Of a DNA stretch of 6,867 bases, positions 1-5,945 are shown piece after piece. Made by a program: the position numbers and the translations under genes. The number at the start of each line of letters is the position of its first letter. Within the stretch, counting starts at the first letter, position 1. The notes below the pieces were generated by a model. The model searched no databases, had not been told where the DNA came from, and saw only the letters and a list, made by a program, of their open reading frames with translations. This DNA comes from JAIBBG01 sp046304755 (GTDB lineage: Bacteria > Bacteroidota > Bacteroidia > Flavobacteriales_D > Sanyastnellaceae): the NCBI GenBank assembly GCA_046304755.1, contig JBKCDO010000104.1, forward strand, positions 1-6,867. The letters run 5' to 3'.

Positions 1-305
1 ATTGTCCTCTCTGCGTGTAATTCCTCCGCGGGCTCTGCGAGAAAAAATGCTTTCACGCAAAGGGGCGCAAAGGTAGAATCACGCAAAGAACGCGATGTGG
101 AAGGCCCCCTTTGGAAAGCGAAACCATTGTCCTCTCTGCGTGTAATTCCTCCGCGGGCTCTGCGAGAAAAAATGCTTTCACGCAAAGGGGCGCAAAGGTA
201 GAATCACGCAAAGAACGCGATGTGGAAGGCCCCCTTTGGAAAGCGAAACTATTGTCCTCTCTGCGTGTAATTCCTCCGCGGGCTCTGCGAGAGAAATGCT
301 TTCAC
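1..305. repeat. Tandem array of a 125-bp intergenic repeat (2 full copies + 1 truncated)
   Basis: Copies begin at 1, 126 and 251, a strict 125-bp period. Copies 1 and 2 differ only at their last base (C125 versus T250). Copy 3 matches for its first 42 bases, then has a 1-nt shortening and a substitution in the A-run, and ends near 305, 12 bp before the stop codon of the minus-strand gene at 318. Each full unit carries short related words in both orientations: CTCTGCGTG (unit 9-17), CTCTGCGAG (33-41), CACGCAAAG (54-62 and 80-88) and GCGCAAAGG (65-73). CTCTGCGTG pairs with CACGCAAAG at 8 of 9 positions, so a unit could fold into nested hairpins. The unit length is not a multiple of three, and open frames through it change register between copies, which argues against coding. 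The window starts inside the array or at its edge, so the total copy number is unknown. This stretch holds no gene. Confidence 0.93.
251..305. repeat. Truncated third copy of the 125-bp repeat
   Basis: Bases 251-292 are identical to 1-42 and 126-167. The A-run of the full unit is then one base shorter and interrupted by a G. Similarity resumes through the following TGCTTTCAC and stops near 305. The missing 3' part includes the GCGCAAAGG and second CACGCAAAG words, so this copy cannot form the outer stem of a full unit. As the most diverged copy, lying at the gene-proximal edge, it may be the oldest one, with the two near-identical copies arising by later duplication; that order is inferred. 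Confidence 0.85.
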
Positions 306-317
306 TGCGAGAAGTCC

Positions 318-1085
318 TTATTCTCCCACCGCATAGAGAATCGGCCTCGACGGCGCTGCATCATTGCGGAAAGCAGCCACTTGCAAATTCAACAAGTACA
401 ATCCATCTGCGACAGCATCATCCACAAACACCATCTCCGTAATTGTGGCTTGCATGCGTGGTTGCTTCGGGTAATTCCAAAAGGCATGATGCGCCAGTAA
501 TTTTCCCTGATCTTCTTCGCGATCAATGGAGGGCAGGTCTACCAGCAAGTGTTGAACACCACTATCAGCAAGCCACTGCGCCGCTTGGGCTTCCAGATAA
601 GTAAAATTCGTATTGGAGTAGTTTGCTTGCAATTTCTGCGATGTGTTGGGAAGCGTGCGAATGATGACTGCTTCAGGGATGTCGGCTCCAATGGCTTGCT
701 TCAACTGCGCCAACGTAACAATGGTATCGCCTGCTTTTATTCCCTCGCCATCAGAAGCCGCGCGTTCGGGCGTCACACTAATCACCCTTGCCAACCACCA
801 ATAGCGTTCGAGACCACATTCAATGGACACTAAATCGCGAGAAATATGTCCCACCGTTTCGGTATGTGTGCCGTGTGCGTGCGGGTTGAAGAAGATGTCG
901 TTGAAGTTCACCTTTCCACCAAGCTTCACACTTCCCGTGAAATATTGATTGAGCACGGGTGAAATGCGCATGGGGTCTGCATACCAGGCGCGTGGCCCTT
1001 GTGGGTGCATGGGAATTGAAATATCCAGAGGCTTGGATAAATCAATAGTGAATGTTTGTTGATTCAGTTCTATGCGTGCAATCAT
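318..1085 (-). CDS. Cyclase / kynurenine formamidase-like metal-dependent hydrolase
   Basis: A 255-residue protein of the cyclase superfamily (Pfam Cyclase type), whose best-known member KynB hydrolyses N-formylkynurenine; other members act on different amides or rings. The family signature is residues 69-80, with G72-T73-H74 and a second conserved histidine, H80. Two positions depart from the KynB form HxGTHxDxxxH: the first histidine position is A70, flanked by H69 and H71, and the aspartate is E76. Near the C-terminus D228-G-L-Y-L-L-N-L lies where KynB has its catalytic glutamate, again an acidic swap. There is no signal peptide, so it is probably cytoplasmic. The start codon overlaps the hemW stop codon by 4 bp (ATGA), so the two are very likely co-transcribed and translationally coupled. 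No other kyn genes are in view, so the substrate is unknown. The stop lies 12 bp from the tandem repeat array. Confidence 0.88.
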   Translation of the reverse strand: MIARIELNQQTFTIDLSKPLDISIPMHPQGPRAWYADPMRISPVLNQYFTGSVKLGGKVNFNDIFFNPHAHGTHTETVGHISRDLVSIECGLERYWWLARVISVTPERAASDGEGIKAGDTIVTLAQLKQAIGADIPEAVIIRTLPNTSQKLQANYSNTNFTYLEAQAAQWLADSGVQHLLVDLPSIDREEDQGKLLAHHAFWNYPKQPRMQATITEMVFVDDAVADGLYLLNLQVAAFRNDAAPSRPILYAVGE

Positions 1086-2215
1086 GATTCAAGAATAAAC
1101 AAATCCGAAGCGATACGGTCTGCTTTGAGTAATCCTTCTGTGGTGAGTTTGATCGTGTCGTTTTCCAGCACCATCAATCCTTCGTCAATCCATTGTGTGA
1201 TGCTTTCCTTTTCAGTGCTGAGCAAATCAAAACTGAAAGCATCACGCATGAACTTCAGGTCAACTCCCCAAGTCGTGCGCAGGCGCGTCATGAGGTACTC
1301 ATTGCACCGCGTGCGTCGGTCGAGCGTCTCCACTTCGAAATGCGGCGTGCCATTGAGCCAGCCTTGTGTATAACGCGCGTTATTCGAAACATTCCATTGG
1401 CGACTGTCACCGTTAAATGAATGAGCCGAGGGACCAACACCAAGGTAATGTTTGCCCTGCCAATAGGCGCTGTTGTGCTTTGACTCCATGCCGGGCAAGC
1501 AAAAATTGGAAACCTCATATTGCTGAAAACCACTGCGATGGAGCTCGTGAACGAGTGTTAGAAAATGGCCGCGACTGACACTGTCATCCACCGCTTGAAG
1601 TTCTTGCTTGGCGGATTGATGGCCGAAAACAGTCTTCGGTTCAATGGTCAAGCTATACGCGCTGATGTGTTGGATGTTCAAGTCTACCGCTTTGCGAATA
1701 TTGTCGAGCCAGTTGCGGTCCGTCATCCCCGGAATACTGTATATGAGATCAATGGTGATGTTCTGAAAACCCCTATCCTGCGCACATTTCACCGCATAAT
1801 CTGCTTGGGACGCGTTGTGCGCGCGGTTCATCCATTTCAAATCTTCATCACGAAAACTTTGAATGCCGATGCTGAGTCGATTCACAGGTGTACGCGCCAG
1901 CTCGAGGATTTTTAGATACGTCAGATCATCGGGATTGGCTTCCAGCGTGATTTCTGCTTGTTGATTGACAGTGTAGTATTTGAAAACGTTGTCGAGCAGC
2001 CGGTTGAGGTCATCAGTCGGCAGCAGCGAAGGTGTTCCGCCACCGAAGTAGATAGTGTCAATCGTTTCATTTTCCAGGTAAGCCGCCCGCGCCCGGGTTT
2101 CCCTCATGAGCGCGCTCACCATTTCGTCCATTGACCTTGTCTGGGTAGAGAAGTGGAAGTCGCAGTAATGGCATGCTTGACGACAAAACGGGATGTGGAA
2201 ATAGATGCCGGCCAT
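1082..2215 (-). CDS. hemW: Radical SAM family heme chaperone HemW
   Basis: A 377-residue protein of the usual HemW length. The radical SAM cluster motif CX3CX2C is C11-C15-C18, followed by D19-F20, and the SAM-binding glycine motif GGGTPS is at 58-63. The C-terminal HemN-type domain shows H247-N-x-x-Y-W252 and G259-V-G-P-S-A-H265. Anaerobic coproporphyrinogen dehydrogenase HemN normally carries an extra cysteine just after CX3CX2C; here the residues are D-F, which supports HemW. HemW binds heme and is thought to deliver it to membrane respiratory enzymes; such proteins are often mislabelled as coproporphyrinogen III oxidase. The ATG at 2215 puts the cluster motif 10 residues from the N-terminus, as expected. 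It is the first gene of a minus-strand pair with the cyclase-family gene and is divergent from the biotinyl protein gene across 38 bp. Confidence 0.95.
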   Translation of the reverse strand: MAGIYFHIPFCRQACHYCDFHFSTQTRSMDEMVSALMRETRARAAYLENETIDTIYFGGGTPSLLPTDDLNRLLDNVFKYYTVNQQAEITLEANPDDLTYLKILELARTPVNRLSIGIQSFRDEDLKWMNRAHNASQADYAVKCAQDRGFQNITIDLIYSIPGMTDRNWLDNIRKAVDLNIQHISAYSLTIEPKTVFGHQSAKQELQAVDDSVSRGHFLTLVHELHRSGFQQYEVSNFCLPGMESKHNSAYWQGKHYLGVGPSAHSFNGDSRQWNVSNNARYTQGWLNGTPHFEVETLDRRTRCNEYLMTRLRTTWGVDLKFMRDAFSFDLLSTEKESITQWIDEGLMVLENDTIKLTTEGLLKADRIASDLFILES

Positions 2216-2253
2216 AACGCGAAAGTACCTAGCTTCGCGGAAAAATCCGGCAG
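2216..2253. promoter_or_regulatory. Divergent 38-bp spacer with a dyad (CGCGAA-N10-TTCGCG)
   Basis: The whole gap between the divergent start codons of hemW and the biotinyl protein gene is 38 bp. It contains a perfect 6-bp inverted repeat, CGCGAA at 2218-2223 and TTCGCG at 2234-2239, with 10 nt between the arms. The spacing and near-central place would suit a dimeric regulator, or the arms could form a hairpin in either leader. On the minus strand TACTTTCG (2228-2221) is a 7/8 match to the Bacteroidota -7 element TAnnTTTG, but no TTG lies at the expected upstream distance. With so little space, any promoters must overlap each other or extend into the coding regions. Regulation here is inferred only. 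Confidence 0.35.
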
Positions 2254-2754
2254 ATGATTAAAGCAACAGTCAATGGCACGACGACCTTTCAGTTGAATAT
2301 CGCCGATCGCCAGGCAGAGGTCGATGGTAAACGCTATGCGTTGGATGTGGTCCATACGGGTGAAGGTCATTCGCATTGGTTAATGGAAAACCGCTCGATG
2401 GTCGCAGAGGTTGTTGCTTCTAATCCTGAAACCAAGGAGTTCACCGTGAAGGTGAATAACAACATCTACCGTGTTCAGTTGAAAGACAAGTACGATGAAT
2501 TGTTGGAGAGTCTGGGCATGGAAGCCGCCGGTAAAAAGCGCATTACGGAAGTGAAAGCGCCGATGCCCGGCCTCGTGTTGAACGTGTTGGTCAAGGAGGG
2601 CGACACCGTTACCAAAGACACACCGCTGTTGATTTTGGAAGCCATGAAAATGGAGAATGTCATCAAGAGCGCAACGGACGCTGTCATCAAACGCATTTGC
2701 GCAGTCAGAGGTGTCCCTGTAGAAAAGAACGCTGTTCTAATCGAGTTTCAATAG
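2254..2754 (+). CDS. Biotin/lipoyl-containing protein, biotin carboxyl carrier subunit of an acyl-CoA carboxylase
   Basis: A 166-residue protein. Residues about 98-166 form a biotinyl domain: A102-P-M-P-G106 opens it, and E129-A-M-K-M-E-N135 is the classic biotinylation motif, with K132 as the expected attachment lysine. The N-terminal ~95 residues resemble the linker region preceding the biotinyl domain in propionyl-/methylcrotonyl-CoA carboxylase alpha chains rather than the Ala/Pro-rich linker of AccB. In Bacteroidota such carriers usually work with separate biotin carboxylase and carboxyltransferase subunits to carboxylate acetyl- or propionyl-CoA. Neither partner lies next to it here: upstream is divergent hemW, downstream a terminator-like hairpin. 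It is therefore probably a single-gene unit, with the partners encoded elsewhere. The ATG at 2254 is well placed, although no Shine-Dalgarno sequence is seen. A role in acetyl-CoA versus propionyl-CoA carboxylation cannot be decided from this sequence. Confidence 0.92.
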   Translation: MIKATVNGTTTFQLNIADRQAEVDGKRYALDVVHTGEGHSHWLMENRSMVAEVVASNPETKEFTVKVNNNIYRVQLKDKYDELLESLGMEAAGKKRITEVKAPMPGLVLNVLVKEGDTVTKDTPLLILEAMKMENVIKSATDAVIKRICAVRGVPVEKNAVLIEFQ

Positions 2755-2800
2755 TTCCCATCATACTAAAGGCTGTTGAATAACGTTGTGTATAACTGGC

Positions 2801-2845
2801 GGCCGACGCTGATTTAGACATGCGTCCATGCGGTCGGCTTTTTCT
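2801..2845 (+). terminator. Putative Rho-independent terminator after the biotinyl protein gene
   Basis: GCCGAC (2802-2807) pairs with GTCGGC (2833-2838), extendable by a G-U pair, and is followed at once by TTTTTCT. The 25-nt loop is long but contains its own small hairpin, CATG-CGTC-CATG (2819-2830), which shortens the effective loop. An alternative pairing, GACGC 2805-2809 with GCGTC 2822-2826, would compete. It lies 47 nt after the stop of the biotinyl protein gene and ends about 30 nt before the preferred start of the next gene. Confidence 0.5.
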
Positions 2846-2875
2846 AAATTGCGAACGTTGAACTTTGGATGCCTC

Positions 2876-3874
2876 ATGCTATCGAGAAGCCCATATTTTC
2901 TGTCGTTGATAATGCTCATGTTCGGAAGACTTTCTGCACAGGGCCAGGCCTGTGACCAGGCGCTGGAGAATTACTTGTGCGCCGATGAACAGCAGCAAGT
3001 GGACTCCTTGCTCCCTTCCATTTTCTTCAATAATTGCATGAGTGTGACGTCTACAGCGTGGTATTCGTTTCATACCAACAGCGAGGATGGCGGATCGATT
3101 GACATCAACATTGAATTTGTTGACTGCGATTATACCACCGAGGGGGATAATGATTTCATTTATGTGACGGTATTCGAGTTGATTGATGGCTTTGAACCCT
3201 GTATCTCGTTTGATTCATACGACTGGCCATGTGGCAGTGATGATGAGTCGTTCAGTTATTCGGTTCCATCCGATTCGTTGGAAGCCGACACCGATTATAT
3301 CGTGGTTGTAGGATCAAATCACGACCCCATATACGGCCCATGCGCATTCAATATGACCATTACCGGCAGTGCATTGGATATCGTAGCACGTGTGGATCCA
3401 CTATCGGTATCACTTGGGGAGTCGGCGAGTCTCTTTGTTGATGGAACCGAGGGCCCGGTGCAATGGACACCCGGTCAGTATTTAGACGATCCAACGAGCA
3501 TTAATCCAACAGTTGTGGCTGAAGAAACCACTTCTTTTCAGGTCAGTGCACAGGTGGGTGAATGTGAGGTAACAGATGTGGTTTCGCTAACGATTGGTAC
3601 GCCGATCGATATTTATAACTCGATTTCTCCTAATGGTGATGGCATCAACGATGTGTGGAATATTGGTGATATCGAGCGTTTCCCGACGTGTCAGGTGGAA
3701 GTATTCGATCGCTGGGGACAAAGCGTGTTTAAGTCGGTGGGTTATCAGCAGCCGTGGGACGGAACTTTCAAAGGCCGCTATCTTCCCACTGCGGCCTATT
3801 ACTTCGTGATTGAATTGAATTCTTTAGAAGTGACCATTCCCCCAATTTTGGGAACCATAAGTATTGTGCATTGA
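2876..3874 (+). CDS. Small secreted protein with T9SS type B (gliding motility-associated, CHU_C) C-terminal domain
   Basis: A 332-residue exported protein from the ATG at 2876. A signal peptide with hydrophobic core F-L-S-L-I-M-L-M-F ends at about L-S-A, residue 21. The mature N-terminal part (about 22-165) is acidic and cysteine-containing and of no recognised fold. Residues about 175-240 look like an Ig/PKD-type beta-sandwich. From about residue 247 to the end is a gliding motility-associated C-terminal domain, with S251-P-N-G-D-G-I-N-D-V-W261, F-D-R-W-G at 277-281 and W294-D-G296. This domain directs secretion through the type IX system in Bacteroidota. The cargo is short for its class, which often runs to a thousand residues or more. 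A start at 2828 would add 16 residues, but it lies within the terminator-like hairpin and gives an unusually long n-region, so 2876 is preferred. The next gene starts 1 nt after its stop, encoding a likely partner. Its own function (adhesin, binding protein or other) is unknown. Confidence 0.88.
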   Translation: MLSRSPYFLSLIMLMFGRLSAQGQACDQALENYLCADEQQQVDSLLPSIFFNNCMSVTSTAWYSFHTNSEDGGSIDINIEFVDCDYTTEGDNDFIYVTVFELIDGFEPCISFDSYDWPCGSDDESFSYSVPSDSLEADTDYIVVVGSNHDPIYGPCAFNMTITGSALDIVARVDPLSVSLGESASLFVDGTEGPVQWTPGQYLDDPTSINPTVVAEETTSFQVSAQVGECEVTDVVSLTIGTPIDIYNSISPNGDGINDVWNIGDIERFPTCQVEVFDRWGQSVFKSVGYQQPWDGTFKGRYLPTAAYYFVIELNSLEVTIPPILGTISIVH

Positions 3875-3875
3875 A

Positions 3876-4802
3876 ATGAGATTAAGGGTTTTTATAGGAT
3901 TATTTGTGTTGATGATGGGCTCTATGCGTGCCCAGCAATTGCCACATTTTACCTATTTCACCTATAACTACATGCAATACAATCCGGCTGTGGTTGGCAC
4001 TGCACCTTGTCTGGATTTGAAGTTTGGGTTGCGCCGCCAGTGGAAGGGCTTCGAGGACGCACCAACTACAGGCTTTGCCAATATTCACGGGAAGATTGGA
4101 AAGAAATCAGAGTTTCATTTTAATGGGTTGGGTGCTACTGTAGAAAATGACGATGCCGGCCCATTCAATTACACTAACATCACAGTCAATTACGCGTACC
4201 ACAAGAAGCTTTCAAATAAGTACTTTTTAGCGACAGGTTTTGGCCTCGGTTTTTCGCAGTATAGCGTGGATTACGGGCAAATGACTTTCGAGAACCAAAA
4301 CGCTGAAACAGCCATTTTCGGTATCGTGAATGACTTCATCTTTCCCATGTTCAACGCCGGTATTTGGTTGTATAGGCCAGACCGTTTCTACGGCTTATCG
4401 GTTCGAAGCCTGAACAACAAAAAGATTGATGGTTTTACAGACTCCCAAGTTCGGCGTCACTACACGTTTGCCAACGGTTATGCAACACGCGTTACTACCG
4501 AGCTCACCTTTAAACCGGCCTATCTCATTAACTATGTGGGGAAAAGCAGACCATCTATTGACCTTCAGTTAATGCTGTCGTACAAAGACATGGTCGACGT
4601 GGGTGTTGGCGCCCGCTCAGGCCATGGATTCGCTGCGCTGATCAAACTGTCTGCAATTCGCTATGTGACGATTGGTTACGCATACGACGTAACGATGAAC
4701 AAGATTCGCTACACCGCAGGCAGCACACACGAGATAGTCGTGGGTTTGCGTGCGTGTAAAGAGGGCAATAAAATGTACGTTCCCTGCGCTGCCTACGATT
4801 GA
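3876..4802 (+). CDS. PorP/SprF family type IX secretion system membrane protein
   Basis: A 308-residue predicted outer-membrane beta-barrel. A signal peptide of about 19 residues (M-R-L-R, then a hydrophobic stretch, ending S-M-R-A before Q-Q) precedes the family's N-terminal signature: N30-Y-M-Q-Y-N-P-A-V38 with N-P-A at 36-38, then L52-R-R-Q-W-K-G-F59 and A62-P-T-T64. The C-terminal part has the usual G-Y-A-Y-D (267-271) and G282-S-T-H-E-I. PorP and SprF proteins are needed for secretion or surface attachment of T9SS cargo; SprF-like members are typically encoded next to, and needed for, their type B domain cargo. That is the arrangement here, with TGA-A-ATG between the genes. A TTG start at 3864 would overlap the upstream gene and add four residues, but the ATG at 3876 gives a clean signal peptide. 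It is probably not the core PorP of the secretion machine, since no other T9SS core genes are nearby. Confidence 0.92.
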   Translation: MRLRVFIGLFVLMMGSMRAQQLPHFTYFTYNYMQYNPAVVGTAPCLDLKFGLRRQWKGFEDAPTTGFANIHGKIGKKSEFHFNGLGATVENDDAGPFNYTNITVNYAYHKKLSNKYFLATGFGLGFSQYSVDYGQMTFENQNAETAIFGIVNDFIFPMFNAGIWLYRPDRFYGLSVRSLNNKKIDGFTDSQVRRHYTFANGYATRVTTELTFKPAYLINYVGKSRPSIDLQLMLSYKDMVDVGVGARSGHGFAALIKLSAIRYVTIGYAYDVTMNKIRYTAGSTHEIVVGLRACKEGNKMYVPCAAYD

Positions 4803-4803
4803 G

Positions 4804-5151
4804 ATGGATATCGAAACATTTCGCCTTTATTGCTTGTCTAAACCCGGTGTGTCGGAGCATTTACCGTTTGATGATCGAACGCTCGTATTTAAGGTGGGCG
4901 GAAAAATGTTTGCCTTGTGTGACTTGGAGGAATTTGATGGGGTGAACTTGAAGTGCGATCCGGAGAGGGCTGTGGAGTTGCGCGAGCAATACGATGCTGT
5001 TCAACCGGGTTATCACATGAATAAGACCCATTGGAATACAGTGAAGGTAGGTGGCGATGTTAACGGAAGATTACTGCAAGAGCTCATCGATCACAGTTAT
5101 GAGTTGATTGTGTCGAGTTTGCCAAAAAGGGAACGTGAAAAACTTTGCTAA
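4804..5151 (+). CDS. MmcQ/YjbR family protein
   Basis: A 115-residue protein, the normal size for this family (Pfam YjbR, a double-wing-like DNA-binding fold related to CyaY-type folds). Signatures are P14-G-V near the start, P21-F22, F29-K-V-G-G-K-M-F36, N48-L-K-C-D-P53, P68-G-Y-H-M-N-K-T-H-W77 and S98-Y-E-L-I near the end. No signal peptide or membrane segment is seen, so it is cytoplasmic. Family members are often annotated as DNA-binding from their fold; no firm cellular role is known. The reading frame is open upstream to 4750, but the family begins at the ATG at 4804, which is 1 nt after the stop of the PorP/SprF gene (TGA-G-ATG). It is therefore co-transcribed with the T9SS pair and probably translationally coupled, although no functional link is evident. 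It is the last gene of that trio. Confidence 0.9.
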   Translation: MDIETFRLYCLSKPGVSEHLPFDDRTLVFKVGGKMFALCDLEEFDGVNLKCDPERAVELREQYDAVQPGYHMNKTHWNTVKVGGDVNGRLLQELIDHSYELIVSSLPKREREKLC

Positions 5152-5181
5152 GAGGGTCATATTTCTCCCACAATGGAGTTA

Positions 5182-5189
5182 TAGTTTTG
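5182..5189 (+). promoter_or_regulatory. Candidate Bacteroidota -7 promoter element (TAGTTTTG)
   Basis: TAGTTTTG fits the Bacteroidota sigma-A -7 consensus TAnnTTTG exactly and lies 18 nt before the ATG at 5207, in the only sizeable gap (55 bp) on this stretch of the plus strand. It would give a very short leader for the 5207 gene and rsmI. No TTG occurs at the usual ~19-21 nt upstream; the nearest, at 5145-5147, is 34 nt away. Only half of the promoter is therefore supported. Confidence 0.4.
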
Positions 5190-5206
5190 AGTAAACAAAT
5201 CGTACC

Positions 5207-5938
5207 ATGGAAAATACGCAGAAGTACACCCGCCTTCGGGAATTAGCCGCCGAGATTGAGTTCAACGTGCAATTGCTGACTGTTGGAAAATTGTCAACGT
5301 CGGAACTGGAAACCCTCACCGAACAAACGCGCGAATTGTTTGAGCGATTGGTGGTGCTGCGTTACATGGCCTATGATGAATCCGTTAATGGCACGTCAAA
5401 AACCGCGGCAGTTGTTCAAGAGCATGTGGTTGCAGAGACACCGACAACAGCTCCTGTTGAGCCCGTTCGCGAGGAGGTGAAGTGGGAGCCCACGAACCAA
5501 GTGTCGCTGATTGACGCCATTGAAGAGGTAACTAAGACAGAACCGGCAGCGCCATTGTTCAGCTTTCAGCCTGAACTGCGCGATGAGCCCGTGATTTCCA
5601 ATACACTGTTTGATTTGGCCGCTTTGCCCGCAACAGAAAGCGTGAATGAAATGTTGGCCAAGGCGATGGGTTCGCGTGAAACCCTTGCCGAGAAACTCGA
5701 ACACAAGCCTATCGCTGATTTGAAAGATGCCATTAGTCTAAATCAACGCTTCCAGTTTTCCCGTGAGTTATTCAAAGGCAACAATCAGGATTACGAAATA
5801 GCTATTGATCACTTGAATCGTACCACGCGCGAAGATGCCCTGTTGCATGTTGAGGTGTTGCGTGCAAAGTATAGCTGGAATACAGAGTCGGCAGTTGCGC
5901 ATGACTTCATGCTGTTGATCGAACGCCGCCACCAATAA
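5207..5938 (+). CDS. Conserved-looking hypothetical protein, helical ends with a disordered middle
   Basis: A 243-residue protein that I cannot assign to a named family. Residues 5-55 are charged and leucine-rich and probably helical, possibly a short coiled coil. Residues about 60-165 are rich in Pro, Glu, Thr, Val and Ala and look largely disordered. Residues about 166-243 look like a compact helical domain, with D171-L-K-D-A-I-S-L-N179, R181-F-Q-F, L188-F-K-G191, A199-I-D-H-L-N204 and K221-Y-S-W224. I have a general impression of this C-terminal pattern in uncharacterised Bacteroidota proteins, but this is not verified. There is no signal peptide, membrane segment or cysteine, so it is likely cytoplasmic. 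It is preceded by a candidate promoter and followed after 7 nt by rsmI, so the two probably share a transcript. A scaffold, regulator or cell-envelope-linked role are all possible; none is shown by the sequence. Confidence 0.82.
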   Translation: MENTQKYTRLRELAAEIEFNVQLLTVGKLSTSELETLTEQTRELFERLVVLRYMAYDESVNGTSKTAAVVQEHVVAETPTTAPVEPVREEVKWEPTNQVSLIDAIEEVTKTEPAAPLFSFQPELRDEPVISNTLFDLAALPATESVNEMLAKAMGSRETLAEKLEHKPIADLKDAISLNQRFQFSRELFKGNNQDYEIAIDHLNRTTREDALLHVEVLRAKYSWNTESAVAHDFMLLIERRHQ

Positions 5939-5945
5939 TCGGGCT

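Noticed and set aside
1..305. CRISPR array
   Set aside because: The units are contiguous 125-bp copies with no short repeat/unique spacer alternation and no cas genes nearby.
1..305. Insertion sequence or MITE remnant
   Set aside because: No transposase, no clear terminal inverted repeats and no visible target duplication; the pattern is tandem.
111..500. Open frames through the repeat region (also 236-442) that share the start MESETIVLSACN
   Set aside because: The shared start is simply the 125-bp repeat read twice. The frames diverge after the array and run antisense across the 3' end of the cyclase-family gene, with no family resemblance.
1565..1915. Plus-strand open frames antisense to hemW and the cyclase-family gene
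   Set aside because: They are shadows of well-supported minus-strand genes and resemble no known protein.
2241..2251. AAAAATCCGGC shared with 6621-6631
   Set aside because: An 11-base match, one copy in a spacer and the other inside radA coding sequence; consistent with coincidence.
3864..3875. TTG start for the PorP/SprF gene
   Set aside because: It would overlap the upstream stop and add four residues before a good signal peptide; the ATG at 3876 fits better.
4750..4803. Extended N-terminus of the MmcQ/YjbR protein
   Set aside because: The extra 18 residues overlap the PorP/SprF gene and are not part of the family; the ATG at 4804 gives the normal length.
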